64,000 nucleotides of DNA from Sporocytophaga sp. (GCF_017745095.1 NZ_JAGHZZ010000010.1:20997-84996); one strand, 5' to 3'. Positions 45,301 to 53,138 are shown, counted from the first letter of the stretch. A program made the numbers and translations. Notes: generated by a model not told the origin, from the letters alone.

Positions 45301-46055
45301 TAGAAGGTGGAGTTCCTCCATACAAATATCAGTGGAGTAATGCTACCAACGCTAAAGACCTTTTTGATCTTCCTGCAGAAAGCTATTCTGCCTTGATTAG
45401 CGATGCTAATGGTTGTCTTAACTCTGTATCTGTAGATATCACGCAGCCAAATCCACTTTCTCTTAAAATTGACTCTCTATGGACAGTTAAATGTTGCGGA
45501 GACAGCAGTGGTGCGATCTTTATCTCAGTTACCGGTGGTGTAGGTCCTTATTCATATCAGTGGAGTAATGGAAAGACAACTGAAGATGTGATTGGATTAA
45601 AGATGGGACAATATTCTGTAACTGTAACTGACGTTAACGGTTGTTCTGTAAGCACACCAAAAGAAGGTATGACTCTTTATGATCAAATCATGAGTCAAGG
45701 TAAATTCGTAACTAGAAATATCTTGTTTGATGTAGGAAAAGCGACTATCAAAATGGAATCATTCCCTGAGATCATGAAGATTGCCACTGTTATGAAAGAA
45801 CACCCTGAATTGATGTTCAGTATTGAAGGCCATACAGACAGTGATGGTGATCCAGTGAAGAATAAAATTCTTTCTGATGACAGATCAAAAGCTATCAAAG
45901 AAGCATTGATTAAAATGGGTATAGATAGCCAAAGACTTGAGTCAAGAGGTTTTGGACAGTCTAAGCCTATCGATACCAATACTACTAAGGAAGGGAAATC
46001 TAATAACAGAAGAGTTGAGTTCGTTCTTATAACACCTACAATTTCTGCTAAATAA
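39399..46055 (+). CDS. Giant SprB-repeat surface protein ending in an OmpA peptidoglycan-binding domain
   Basis: This 2218-aa exported protein has a signal peptide (about 6-25). From residue 53 it consists of 27 tandem SprB repeats of 76 residues (two, numbers 16 and 22, have 77) up to about residue 2085. The consensus is C-x-G-x-x-x-G-x-I-x-(I/V)-x-V-x-GG-x-x-PY-x-(Y/F)-x-W-(S/N)NG, then AG-x-Y-x-V-x-V-x-D-A-x-GC. An OmpA C-terminal domain fills about 2101-2218 (ILFDVGKATIKMES, IEGHTDSDGDPVKN, LESRGFGQSKPID, SNNRRVEF). SprB repeats occur in the gliding adhesin SprB of Flavobacterium, which ends in a T9SS type B signal. This protein instead ends in a peptidoglycan-binding fold, so it may stay cell-bound. 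It lies just after a smaller OmpA-type protein and ends with a strong terminator. Confidence 0.93.
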   Translation: MHLKRQIKHILFSLLLLFMYSHGYGQTDENSSGVRITQSTLTKVKLVYLKNNLCNGDNKGAIDINVTGGIPPYSYKWSNGATTQDITGLKAGTYKLYVADSYKCKDSIVVEVSEPSKLSVETDSVAHILCFGFKKGLVAISVKGGVEPYKYSWSNGATTQDIHEVPAGTYSVLVSDANNCQEILSVNVEQKPLIVRSIDDVSNIKCSGDSTGKVDISVSGGVPPYRYLWNNGSTKEDLHNVPAGKYYVVVTDANNCQEASTTNVKEPDKLTLKIDELKHIKCYGDKGGAINVSIHGGVGPFKYKWSNGATTQDITGITAGSYTLNVVDFNGCKTTISATINQPPLLSAALGELKNVSFFGGKDGSINIKVDGGVPPYSYKWTNGATTKDVSGLQAGSYSVIVSDATGCSKTVIVNITQPQLLSLKLDNLKDVKCNGNKEGEIQIAVTGGVAPYKFKWNNGATTQNLSGVGAGNYSVEVIDANGITKSLSFVINQPEPFTSKVEGVENILCNGDYKGAVNISVGGGIKPYTYKWSNGTITEDLVNIPAGNYSAEIKDANGCLTSVSTTITESPAIALQVGEVKNILCNGNKSGAINISVNGGIAPYSYSWSNGATTKDLANIGSGDYSLKVTDSKGCFKTVKASVTQPTPLTVDKQSLKDVSCNGGNNGTINIAVAGGVLPYTYKWSNGTTSKDLSNAIAGSYTVNVSDANGCTNSLSATITQPTKVVSTLEAVTNINCNGDSKGAVNISVSGGVLPYSYKWNNGATTQDLVGVKAGSYSVSIADAHGCKDTLSAKINQNSLMEVSVESSKDIKCFGESKGAVNISVKGGVTPYTYIWNNGAVTQNILDVPAGLYSVTVTDAVGCKKIASSKISEPVLFQANLDGVTDVKCHGDSTGSIQVSAKGGVTPYSYRWSNGSTSEDISKLKAGSYSLKVSDANGCTENISANISQPTTLITSIESLTNVECNGENTGIVNISVKGGTSPYSYTWSNSAKTEDLTNVSAGNYSVKVLDANGCQKSLTANITAPPALIVSLDAAKHINCYGEKKGAISVSVKGGVGPYSYTWSNGATTEDIMDVPAGNYTVRVSDAKGCITTLNQEINQPAMLTASVDAVKNIPCYGDTTGSINISVKGGSLPYNFKWSNGATTEDLKGLSAGNYTVTITDAKGCIETLSAKVSSPAALTQSLESVKHVQCNGDKSGIVNITVVGGTGPYVYKWSNGATTQDLTEVGAGSYSVTLSDANGCLGKTISATVNQPTSLVAKVESVKNIIRYGENTGAISVSVSGGVAPYKFSWSNGTFAQNLTAAPAGNYTCLITDANGCLKSVSAVIEEPSSLVATIESVSNIRCAGEVSGAINIAVTGGNPPYSYTWSNGSSTEDLNNIPVGAYSVLIKDANGSTQTLKANITQPSTLKLKVAEVKNLSCFDNNSGSITTTITGGVPPYNFVWDNGARTQDLSGIAAGTYSISITDKNGCLSSEKVTVKQPSVLTAKIVDVKNLSCFGDNKGALDLSVEGGVAPYSYSWSNGAKVQDITGLSKGNYSVKIIDANGCTETVAESISEPELLTASIASVKSNMCAGEKSGSINLSVSGGTAPYKFKWNSGDSLQNLQNLKSGKYSVVISDAKGCTAKAEATIEEPKLLSATLDNLKDIKCFGESSGEINVTVAGGVEPYAYNWNNGATTQDIAGIEAGDYNLTVTDKNGCANNSIKVNVKQPSLLSVKLDSVSNISCQGSRQGSINISVTGGTQPYVYNWSNGAIVKNISGLSAGSYTVKIKDHNGCMETLTADISEPAELVTAIESVRHMKCNGLSEGEIIISVKGGVAPYKFKWSNGETSQNIQNVPSGDYSVTITDALGCSKTLKTTIEQPVMLVKSLDAIMNLKCNSDTSGEIHVSVSGGVPPYSYQWNNGATSQDLIRVPAGEYSLTITEGNGCLSTITATVTEPTLFSAKVAKVTDILCHGEKKGSIVLDVEGGVPPYKYQWSNATNAKDLFDLPAESYSALISDANGCLNSVSVDITQPNPLSLKIDSLWTVKCCGDSSGAIFISVTGGVGPYSYQWSNGKTTEDVIGLKMGQYSVTVTDVNGCSVSTPKEGMTLYDQIMSQGKFVTRNILFDVGKATIKMESFPEIMKIATVMKEHPELMFSIEGHTDSDGDPVKNKILSDDRSKAIKEALIKMGIDSQRLESRGFGQSKPIDTNTTKEGKSNNRRVEFVLITPTISAK
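39555..45660 (+). repeat. 27 tandem 228-bp SprB repeats (coding)
   Basis: The repeat unit is 228 bp (76 codons). The first begins at codon 53 and the 27th at codon 2031 (45489). Copies are diverged at the DNA level while the protein pattern is held, so this is an old array under selection rather than a recent expansion. Repeat 5 and repeat 17 lack the first Cys (SFFGG, IRYGE). Repeat 6 and repeat 18 lack the second Cys (NGITK, NGSTQ). Repeat 17 has an extra Cys (NYTCL), and repeat 27 has a doubled first Cys (KCCG). Confidence 0.9.
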
Positions 46056-46080
46056 TAGTCTAAGGATTTAATTTTTAATA

Positions 46081-46119
46081 AAAAAAATAGTCCGTACATA
46101 ATGTACGGACTATTTTTTT
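46081..46119. terminator. Bidirectional terminator after the SprB-OmpA gene
   Basis: The 19-base arms 46081-46099 and 46101-46119 are perfectly complementary (core AATAGTCCGTACAT), with an A-run before and a T-run after. The stem is the strongest in this part of the window. It serves the SprB-OmpA gene and the convergent pseudogene. Confidence 0.88.
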
Positions 46120-46131
46120 ATCTATATATTT

Positions 46132-46723
46132 TTAATAAACTCTATTGCAATTGATACTGAATGTTGAAAGAGGTAACCATTGCCAATCTTCTCCGCCAAC
46201 ACAACCTAGTTTAGTCCATTTGTTTAATAAGTCAGAAAATGAGTTTGCCATTATATATCCATGCCCTTCGCCATCATCGTGACCTAGGTATACAATCTTG
46301 CCGTAGTTATTAGGTTCCAAGTCAATTGAAATTTAATCAACATTGCCCACTTCCTGGAAAACAAATTTGTTGTGCCAAACCTTATCATATTCGTTGTCAA
46401 TATTGGGGAATACTTCTTTTATCCAACCATCTTTACTTTCGTTAAATTGTAATATGAAGTTAAGTCCCCAATGCAATTCTCCACAAAATATTTGTCTTAG
46501 TTGTTCTGGCAATGGAAGGTCGTCAGGTAAAAACCATTTGAACTCGCAGTGAGATGAAACGGTTAATAATGTATTTCTAGAGTCAGCAGGTAATTGATAG
46601 GTCAAACTTTTTTCGTTGTCTTTAACGTCTGAGACCGTTGCAGGTTTTTCACAAATTAAAATCCCGACAGTCACCTCCTAATTTGTCTATATGGGTAAAA
46701 TATTTATCTAAGAGTTCTTTCAT
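46132..46723 (-). pseudogene. Decayed SMI1/KNR4-type (immunity-protein-like) gene
   Basis: Three fragments on one strand together spell a single SMI1/KNR4-type protein of about 197 aa. The start MKELLDKYFTHIDKLGGDCR lies at 46723 and runs into TGA at about 46649. One frame on (about 46653-46675) the sequence continues CEKPATVSDVKDNEKSL and reaches LPADSRNTLL and CGELHWGL. An in-frame TAA at 46333-46335 then interrupts VGNVD / ISIDLEPNNYGKIVYL, after which the family motif HDDGEGHGYIMANSFSDLLN is intact, down to the normal end. So one frameshift plus one nonsense codon have broken it. SMI1/KNR4 proteins often are immunity proteins for polymorphic toxins, but no toxin gene is seen here. Confidence 0.75.
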
Positions 46724-46808
46724 GACATAGCGTACTGCAATATGTGTTTTGGTTCATTAAATCTCTGATATTGGCTAAAAGCAAATGCTTCGATATTGAC
46801 AATTGAAA

Positions 46809-47468
46809 TTATGGAAATTCAACCCAATTTTTACTGCTTATATTTGCTTTGTGCTGTTTAATTTTTTCAGAGTATTGAACAGCTTCTGTGTCATTGTTAC
46901 TCATTAAATATTCGTCTAAAGCTTGTTGAGCTTTGTCATTCGCTACTTTGGCATCTTCAAGTTGATTGGAAATATATAAAAACCAACTATACTTGTCCCA
47001 GGCGAAATAATTAGTTTTTCTTGTTTCCTCATTTAAGATAGTATTTAGATTAACTATATAATATATCTTATAAGAGGGAGTATAAGATAAGACAAGAGAA
47101 AATGCAAAGCATACAAACAATACAATTTGCGGAAATCTAACTTGCACTTCTTTAGTGGTATGTAAAACCAGACAGATTATGCTAGATAGAATTGGTATTA
47201 ATACCATTATTTTATATCCAGCAATATCAATTCCTACAGACCAATATTGAATTCGAAACAAAAAATAAATTGCCCATAAGGATAGTGATAAGTTTAAAAA
47301 TGAAATAGGTAAATCTGTTTTGAGTTTTTGTATCAAATAGATAATGCTATGAATAAATAGCAATAAGCAGCTAAGTGCTAATAATGCGGAAGATCCTGAT
47401 ATATGGAATAGCTTAAATAGTACTCCTATTACGAATATTGTCCAGGATATGATTTGAAAAATTTTCAT
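46809..47468 (-). CDS. Polytopic membrane protein of unknown function
   Basis: This 219-aa protein has about five or six hydrophobic helices (about 5-25, 27-47, 54-74, 85-103, 112-130) and a charged C-terminal cytosolic or periplasmic helix pair (NQLEDAKVANDKAQQALDEY). The first helices contain IGVLFKLFHISGSSALLALS, which resembles the LG-LFKIMHWPG-type motif found in GldL and many unrelated Bacteroidota membrane proteins. That similarity alone does not make it a gliding protein. It lies 85 bp upstream (in transcription order) of the SMI1-type pseudogene. Function is not assigned. Confidence 0.7.
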   Translation of the reverse strand: MKIFQIISWTIFVIGVLFKLFHISGSSALLALSCLLLFIHSIIYLIQKLKTDLPISFLNLSLSLWAIYFLFRIQYWSVGIDIAGYKIMVLIPILSSIICLVLHTTKEVQVRFPQIVLFVCFAFSLVLSYTPSYKIYYIVNLNTILNEETRKTNYFAWDKYSWFLYISNQLEDAKVANDKAQQALDEYLMSNNDTEAVQYSEKIKQHKANISSKNWVEFP

Positions 47469-47670
47469 ACAAATAATGTAATTTGTACTAAAATATCGAT
47501 TTAAAGGATAATTAACAAAGTCATCTAATGTTGAGCTAATAATTTTTGTATTACCGAAGATTAAAGAATTGTGTCAGTTTGTTTTACATATTGAATATTT
47601 CTTACAGACATAGGTTTTTAAGCTTGTCTTTTTGGTTATAAAATTAACTTAAGCCTTTCGCTTTCAGCTT

Positions 47671-47711
47671 AAAAAAAGCTGGTGCAACAACCTCGAAACA
47701 TTGCACCAGCT
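47671..47711 (-). terminator. Rho-independent terminator after the DUF1501 gene
   Basis: On the minus strand the arm complementary to 47701-47711 pairs perfectly with that complementary to 47677-47687 (core AGCTGGTGCAA). Seven T residues follow (plus-strand A run 47671-47677). It lies 20 bp after the DUF1501 stop. Confidence 0.88.
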
Positions 47712-47731
47712 AAAAATGTAATCACACTGAC

Positions 47732-49411
47732 TTAATATATCACCAATTTTTTAGTTGACTGATAATTCTCTTTACGCATCCTGACTAAGTAAATCCCTGG
47801 CTTCAAGTCCTGTTTTTCAAAAGACATTTCGTGGTAACCTTGGCTAATTTCTTTCTCCACCAGTGATCTGACTTTATTGCCTTTGGTATCAATCACCTCT
47901 AAACTTATTGAACCACCTGTAGTATTGAATGAAATGGTACCAGATTGCTCAATTGGGTTAGGAAATATATCATGTAGCTTATCCACTCGCTCTATATTGG
48001 ACGTATCAGTATTAGAGGTCACTGTGCCCGTACGGAATAAGTCATGGTATTGACTTGCATATTTTGCTGTCTTCGTAGCACCGCCAAATACTGACTCCAG
48101 CTGAGAGTTTGTAAGACAGAACCAGTCTTTCAATACGGAATAGTACACACTTCTATAGTCAAATTGAATAGGTACCTGTGTTTCAACTTTATTAGTATCT
48201 GGATTTAACAATACCGGATTAGTACCATAGCGACCACCTTTTAAGGATGAACCAAATAACCAGATAGGAGTGGAGCGCCCATGGTCAGTTCCTTTACCAC
48301 CATTAGATCGTACTGTTCTTCCGAATTCAGTAAAGACAATTCCTATTACTTTATCTGCTACTCCCATTTTTTCTATATCTTGCTGAAAGCCTGATATTGC
48401 TCTGGATACGCTATTTAACAGACCTGTATGTGTACCATCATATGTATTGCCTCCGACCTGGCTTGTATGTGTATCAAAGCCACCTTGATATACAGTGTAT
48501 ACGCGAGTTTGTAAACCTCCTTTGATCAATCTGGCCACGTTTCTAAGGTCAGTCGACAAGCGATCATTTCCGTACAGCAGGGATTTAGGAAATGAACTGT
48601 CTGGTGCTTTACTGGCTGCGCTTACAATTCGCGCATTATATTTATCAGTATCTACTGAAACCTTTCTTAAGTAAGTTAATTCGTCCCCAGCGCAATTCTG
48701 AGGAGCGAGATCACCATATCCACCCAATAGGGGATAATCGTTTGTGATCGATGTAACTGAAACTCCTGCAGCCACACCTGTAAGGTCATTCAAAGCAAGG
48801 GGAGACACAGAACCCATGTTGATACATAGAGGGTCTTCATATCCATTTTTAAGTAGTTCTGTTGGATCAGGGAATCCATAGCCACCATAAACACTTTCCA
48901 ATTCCCTTCCAATCCATCCTGATGAAAGAAACTCATTAGAATCTGCTCCCATCATCCAGATGTCTGTAGCCCTGAAGTGTGAAAAGTCAGGATTGTCATA
49001 GCTACATCCCATGACAATTGACATTTTGTTTGCTTCAAACAAATCATATAAGCCTTCCATCGCAGGATGAAATGCAAGATCTGCATATTTACTCGTGGTG
49101 GTCTTACGGCTACCAAGAGTAGCTGTTCCATTATTAACAGCAGTAGCAAATCTTAGATTGTTTTCTGCTATCATTACATTTGATCTTACTCCTTGTAAGG
49201 TTGAGTACTGGTCGAGTGGTATGAATGTATTCAATCCGTCATTTCCACCGAATAGTTGCACAACAACCAATATATTATCAGTGCAGGAGCCTGAAATAGC
49301 GTTAAGAAAAGAACTTTGAGCATACAGACTCTGGCTTCTCATGATCTGTTCTACAAACATAGTTGCTGCACAAGCCTTTATTCCATTATTTATAAATTTT
49401 CTACGATTCAT
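47732..49411 (-). CDS. DUF1501 family secreted protein with T9SS sorting domain
   Basis: This 559-aa protein begins with a twin-Arg-type leader (MNRRKFINNGIKACAATMF) and holds the DUF1501 alkaline-phosphatase-like fold. The landmarks are DNILVVVQLFGGNDGLNTF, FSHFRATDIWMMG, VYTVYQGGFDTH and GIVFTEFGRTVRSNGGKGTDHG. The last 80 residues form a type A Por sorting domain (IFPNPIEQSG to KKLVIY). The family is abundant in Planctomycetes and Bacteroidota with unknown substrate. It is always paired with DUF1800, as here (26 bp downstream of it). The combination of Tat-like leader with T9SS tail suggests export of a folded or metal-loaded protein in two steps. Confidence 0.92.
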   Translation of the reverse strand: MNRRKFINNGIKACAATMFVEQIMRSQSLYAQSSFLNAISGSCTDNILVVVQLFGGNDGLNTFIPLDQYSTLQGVRSNVMIAENNLRFATAVNNGTATLGSRKTTTSKYADLAFHPAMEGLYDLFEANKMSIVMGCSYDNPDFSHFRATDIWMMGADSNEFLSSGWIGRELESVYGGYGFPDPTELLKNGYEDPLCINMGSVSPLALNDLTGVAAGVSVTSITNDYPLLGGYGDLAPQNCAGDELTYLRKVSVDTDKYNARIVSAASKAPDSSFPKSLLYGNDRLSTDLRNVARLIKGGLQTRVYTVYQGGFDTHTSQVGGNTYDGTHTGLLNSVSRAISGFQQDIEKMGVADKVIGIVFTEFGRTVRSNGGKGTDHGRSTPIWLFGSSLKGGRYGTNPVLLNPDTNKVETQVPIQFDYRSVYYSVLKDWFCLTNSQLESVFGGATKTAKYASQYHDLFRTGTVTSNTDTSNIERVDKLHDIFPNPIEQSGTISFNTTGGSISLEVIDTKGNKVRSLVEKEISQGYHEMSFEKQDLKPGIYLVRMRKENYQSTKKLVIY

Positions 49412-49437
49412 AGTTGATAGATTTTGTTTGTTATGTT

Positions 49438-51360
49438 TTAGGTTAATTGAAATTCTTCCAGCCTTACAAGCACGTCAAATAAAGATTTCAATCTGGTAGT
49501 GACTACATTTTTCTGCTGGGTAGTTGCACCGGAAGCAGCTGCAGCATTCCAGGCCTGAGTCCAGTAATTATCAGTTGTCTGTCCAGTGAGCAGCGTTTGC
49601 ATCTTGATAGTGCTTTTCTGATTGGAAGTAAGAGGAATTCCTAAAAACAATTCACTCAACTCATTTATAAGAGCATTTGGATCGGAGGCGTCAGTAAGTG
49701 TTTTACAAAATTCTATATGATTCAGTGTAGGTTGAAATGCATCGAAAGACCAGGTTCCGCCACCTCCATTGCCACAATAGCGTTTGGCAAAGTCCTGTCG
49801 TTTTGGTAATGTATCAGAGTTGATCCAGAGTTCATGGAACTGTGGCATTTGATAGTATGGAGACCATCCTGCAACATTTGGAGATTCTATTGCACCCATT
49901 GCCATACCCAATGATTGCTGATGCAATGCATTAAAGTGTGTATAACGTTGTTTTACATCTGTTACATTAACTAGTGACTCTCCATTTGTCGTTCTCAATA
50001 GGCCTATAACTACATCATAAGGCGTTTTTATCATAGCTCCTCTGTGACGCATGTCAAAGAAATGTTGACTCGCAAGGAGCGTTTTTACTACAGGAAGTAT
50101 TTTAAAGTTGTTCTGCTTGTAAAGGTTAGCAAGTGGCTTAATTACATTGGTCTTTATATTGTCATCTATATAAGAAAATACAAACCATCTGTATAATTTC
50201 TTGACAATAAAATCGGCAACAATATCAGCTCTAGACCAACCCTGAAATTCAGTACCTGCAAGGGTTGCAATGTTTTTGTCGGTATCATCGAACATGATAT
50301 CCACCAGTTGGTTTAATTCGCTGTCACCGGCAGTGGCCGAATTTCGTGTACTATCCGTAATTGTCTTGTTACTATAAAATGCAGAAAGCTTTTTAGCGGG
50401 TTTTGCAGGACTGCTATTTACTCCATAGTCATGGTCAGAAGGTTGAAATCCATAATCAGCCCCCAAAAAGTTATAAGTAGTACCTTGTCTGAATATTATG
50501 CCTTTGTGACCAGTTAGGCAACGAGCAAATATCTTTACATCATCTTCAGTATATCTTTTATCGAATGGAACTTCTTTACCTATACAAAATAGCTCCTGAA
50601 TTTCTCTGGCAAAGTTTTCATCAGGGTAGTTGACAGTATTATCTTGGCCGTTGAGATACATTAGGTATGCAGGGTCTTTGGTTATTCCTTTTACAAGGTC
50701 CCTTAAATCAGAATTGACGTTTTCCCTGATAAGCTTTGTGTAAAGAAAAGATCGCTGAGAGTAATTGAGCGTAATGGAATTCATGGCAAAATGATTGAGC
50801 CAGAATAGGACGAGCTTTTCATAGACACTTCGTCCCTGGTTCAATGCAATACCAATGTTCCATTTCTGTAGAGATCTATCTCTCCAGAAGTTATCCGCAG
50901 TGGGGTCTGAAATTCCAAGTTGTCCTCCACTTCCGGAAAGAATATTTTCAGTACGGCCCCATTCTTGTCCAAGAGCCACGCCACCCCAATCTACAGAGCC
51001 ATCACCATTTTTACCTACTGTAGAATCATATTCCCGTAATGGGTAGTGGGGAATTGCCGTGGGAAGGCTGCCAGTCAGCTCATTTACGACCTCTGTCAAA
51101 GATTTTCCGGTAAAGTAATCCAAATCAGATTTTTTTACCCCGTACATGGCGCGCTTAAGCAAATGGATTAGCTCGGCTCTCCCAAATGTGCCAGTATATG
51201 GACTAACCCCCGAAGTGGTGGTAGTACAATTGTCGCCTTGTGTTCGGGCATTGGCATTGCCTTCATTGCTTTTTCTTGCATGAGGGCTGATGTTCTTTAA
51301 AAGGGGGTCCTGATCTTTGTCAATGGTTAAAAAAGACCTTCTCGACAATGTGTTTTTCAT
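49438..51360 (-). CDS. DUF1800 family protein
   Basis: This 640-aa protein of the DUF1800 family is the partner gene of DUF1501. Typical segments are ELIHLLKRAMYGVKKSDLDY, KLVLFWLNHFAMNS, RELIRE/NFAREIQELFCIGKE, MRHRGAMIKTPYDVVIGLLR and NVAGWSPYYQMPQFHELWIN. The family is cytosolic or periplasmic of unknown function, often co-exported or co-regulated with DUF1501. I see only a short Lys/Arg-rich N-terminus and no clear signal peptide. It is first in a two-gene operon with DUF1501. The length matches the family. Confidence 0.9.
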   Translation of the reverse strand: MKNTLSRRSFLTIDKDQDPLLKNISPHARKSNEGNANARTQGDNCTTTTSGVSPYTGTFGRAELIHLLKRAMYGVKKSDLDYFTGKSLTEVVNELTGSLPTAIPHYPLREYDSTVGKNGDGSVDWGGVALGQEWGRTENILSGSGGQLGISDPTADNFWRDRSLQKWNIGIALNQGRSVYEKLVLFWLNHFAMNSITLNYSQRSFLYTKLIRENVNSDLRDLVKGITKDPAYLMYLNGQDNTVNYPDENFAREIQELFCIGKEVPFDKRYTEDDVKIFARCLTGHKGIIFRQGTTYNFLGADYGFQPSDHDYGVNSSPAKPAKKLSAFYSNKTITDSTRNSATAGDSELNQLVDIMFDDTDKNIATLAGTEFQGWSRADIVADFIVKKLYRWFVFSYIDDNIKTNVIKPLANLYKQNNFKILPVVKTLLASQHFFDMRHRGAMIKTPYDVVIGLLRTTNGESLVNVTDVKQRYTHFNALHQQSLGMAMGAIESPNVAGWSPYYQMPQFHELWINSDTLPKRQDFAKRYCGNGGGGTWSFDAFQPTLNHIEFCKTLTDASDPNALINELSELFLGIPLTSNQKSTIKMQTLLTGQTTDNYWTQAWNAAAASGATTQQKNVVTTRLKSLFDVLVRLEEFQLT

Positions 51361-51579
51361 GTTAAAATGGGTTTAATATAACATCTTGCTTCGGGTGGGA
51401 ATAAAGCAAAAAGAACCGCAACACGATAGCATTGCTATGCAAAGGGGGAAAGCCTTTACAGGTCCTTTAAAAACATCAATTAGGGAAGGGAAATTCTTTA
51501 CTATATTACTAGTAATGAGATTGCTAATATAATAGGGGGTAAATTAGCAAACAAGGAAAATCCAAAAAAATATTTTATA

Positions 51580-51593
51580 ATTACAATTGTAAT
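51580..51593. promoter_or_regulatory. 14-bp perfect palindrome upstream of the T9SS cargo gene
   Basis: ATTACAATTGTAAT is a perfect palindrome 43 bp before the ATG at 51636, in the middle of the divergent spacer with the DUF1800 gene. Such AT-rich palindromes can be operator sites, but are also expected by chance in this base composition. Confidence 0.3.
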
Positions 51594-51635
51594 CATGTAT
51601 CTTCAAATTCTCCGAATTATAAAAATCATATAATC

Positions 51636-53036
51636 ATGGCACTTCTCTCCCTATACTCACTTACAAATATGACATATACAATGGTCAGAAATAGTATTAA
51701 ATTCACGACCATCCTTGTGGTACTGATCTTTATATTTCTGTCAAAATCTGGTTACAGCCAGGTGTCTGATTTACCATTTTATTATGAAAAGAACCTGCCA
51801 TTAACCGGACATCCTCCGAAGGTTGAAGAATATTATTATGAATATCATTCTCAAACAAAAGCTCATTATTATAATCATTTTATTGAATATGATCTACAGG
51901 GAAGGGTAAAGAAACATATTAAAACCAATGAAGGGTTGCTGGATGATGTACCTCTGATATTTCAATCTATCATTGATCCAAGACCAGTTACCATTACATG
52001 TTCCTTTGAATATGATGATAATAACAGACTGGTGTATTTTGTAAGAAATCAGCAACAGGTAGAAGTGGACGATTGGAGGCAGGATGAAGAATGGATATAT
52101 GATACTTACGGAGCCATTATGGAACATAATTTCTGGGATGTGTCAGAGGGACAAAAAGTTATTAAAAATCCTTCAGTAAGGTGGAAATATCAGAGAAATG
52201 ATAAAGGACAAGTAGTAAGAGTTGAAAAACAAAGCTATTCCTTTAGTGCAGCAGGTCTTGTTTTGAGTGAAATAACTGAATTTGGATACAAACAGGATGT
52301 GTTGGATACTATTTCAGTTTATCGAGTACTCAATGGAAATGTTAATCTTAAGGAAAGACGCTTCCAGCTTAGCTTTCAGAGATACAATGATTTACTTCCT
52401 GATTCTATCCTTTTATCTTCCTTTGTTAGTATTGTATCATCAAGTGATACTACACTTCAGACGATCACTTATGACGAGCAAAACAGGAAGCTTTCATCTT
52501 ACACTGTTGGAACATCAGATGACACAATTTCTCATATAGATTGGGTGTATGATGAGTTTTCTGTTAAACAAACTTCTAATAACATTGACAGACTTGAAAT
52601 TTACTATGATGAAACAGGTTATGAAAAATATAGGGAAGATTTTCAGAACAACCAATCACTTGCTGTTCCAGCTGACCTTAATACGCGCGTTCTAAATAAC
52701 GGTAAAATGATTAGTGCACTTAGAGAAATATGGGATCCTGTAACTTATTTTTACCGAAAGGATACTGAATATCTTTATTACTATGATATCACGTCAATAA
52801 AGGCAGGATATTCTGTAAGAAATAAGATTTCTGTATATCCTAATCCCGGATCAGGCACATTTTATCTTGATAGGTCTAATGATGTGGTAGAGCTTAATTT
52901 ATATGCAACGGATGGTAAAGTATGGAAGTTTTCCCCAGGAGCAAGCTTCACATCAGAATGTTCTGCAGGGATCTATTTACTTGTAATAAAAATGAAAGAT
53001 GGTAGTGTTGAAAAGACGAGGATAGTTATCGAGTAA
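51636..53036 (+). CDS. Secreted YD-like repeat protein with T9SS sorting domain
   Basis: This protein of up to 466 aa has a signal peptide (about 16-41 of the longest form, IFIFLSKSGYSQ). The body has several copies of a YD-like pattern: FIEYDLQGRVKKH, FEYDDNNRLVYF, ITYDEQNRKLSSY and IYYDETGYEKYRE. This is reminiscent of RHS/YD beta-hairpin repeats but in a short, irregular form. A type A Por sorting domain closes it (SVYPNPGSGTFYL to TRIVIE). T9SS cargo of unknown function. In-frame ATGs at 51669 and 51681 would give a more compact signal peptide. It is divergent from the DUF1800 gene and monocistronic. Confidence 0.85.
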   Translation: MALLSLYSLTNMTYTMVRNSIKFTTILVVLIFIFLSKSGYSQVSDLPFYYEKNLPLTGHPPKVEEYYYEYHSQTKAHYYNHFIEYDLQGRVKKHIKTNEGLLDDVPLIFQSIIDPRPVTITCSFEYDDNNRLVYFVRNQQQVEVDDWRQDEEWIYDTYGAIMEHNFWDVSEGQKVIKNPSVRWKYQRNDKGQVVRVEKQSYSFSAAGLVLSEITEFGYKQDVLDTISVYRVLNGNVNLKERRFQLSFQRYNDLLPDSILLSSFVSIVSSSDTTLQTITYDEQNRKLSSYTVGTSDDTISHIDWVYDEFSVKQTSNNIDRLEIYYDETGYEKYREDFQNNQSLAVPADLNTRVLNNGKMISALREIWDPVTYFYRKDTEYLYYYDITSIKAGYSVRNKISVYPNPGSGTFYLDRSNDVVELNLYATDGKVWKFSPGASFTSECSAGIYLLVIKMKDGSVEKTRIVIE

Positions 53037-53085
53037 GAGAGCTGATAAGATATCTATCTTAATAAAATTATTTGTTCTTCAATAG

Positions 53086-53117
53086 AAAAAAGAGAAAGGC
53101 CCAATCACCTTTCTCTT
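53086..53117 (-). terminator. Rho-independent terminator of the VWA gene
   Basis: AAGAGAAAGG (53090-53099) pairs with CCTTTCTCTT (53108-53117) over an 8-nt loop. On the minus strand a T-run (plus-strand A residues 53086-53090) follows, so it ends the VWA gene transcript. It can also hinder readthrough from the convergent gene. Confidence 0.8.
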
Positions 53118-53138
53118 CCAGATAAAAATATAGTAAGC

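Noticed and set aside
39555-45660. Regular repeats that could suggest CRISPR or a satellite
   Set aside because: The unit is 228 bp, in frame, with conserved amino-acid pattern and diverged DNA. It is a coding SprB array.
46809-47468. GldL-like gliding motor protein
   Set aside because: Only the short LFKxxHxxG-type helix motif is shared, which is common in Bacteroidota membrane proteins. No gldM/N/K genes are nearby.
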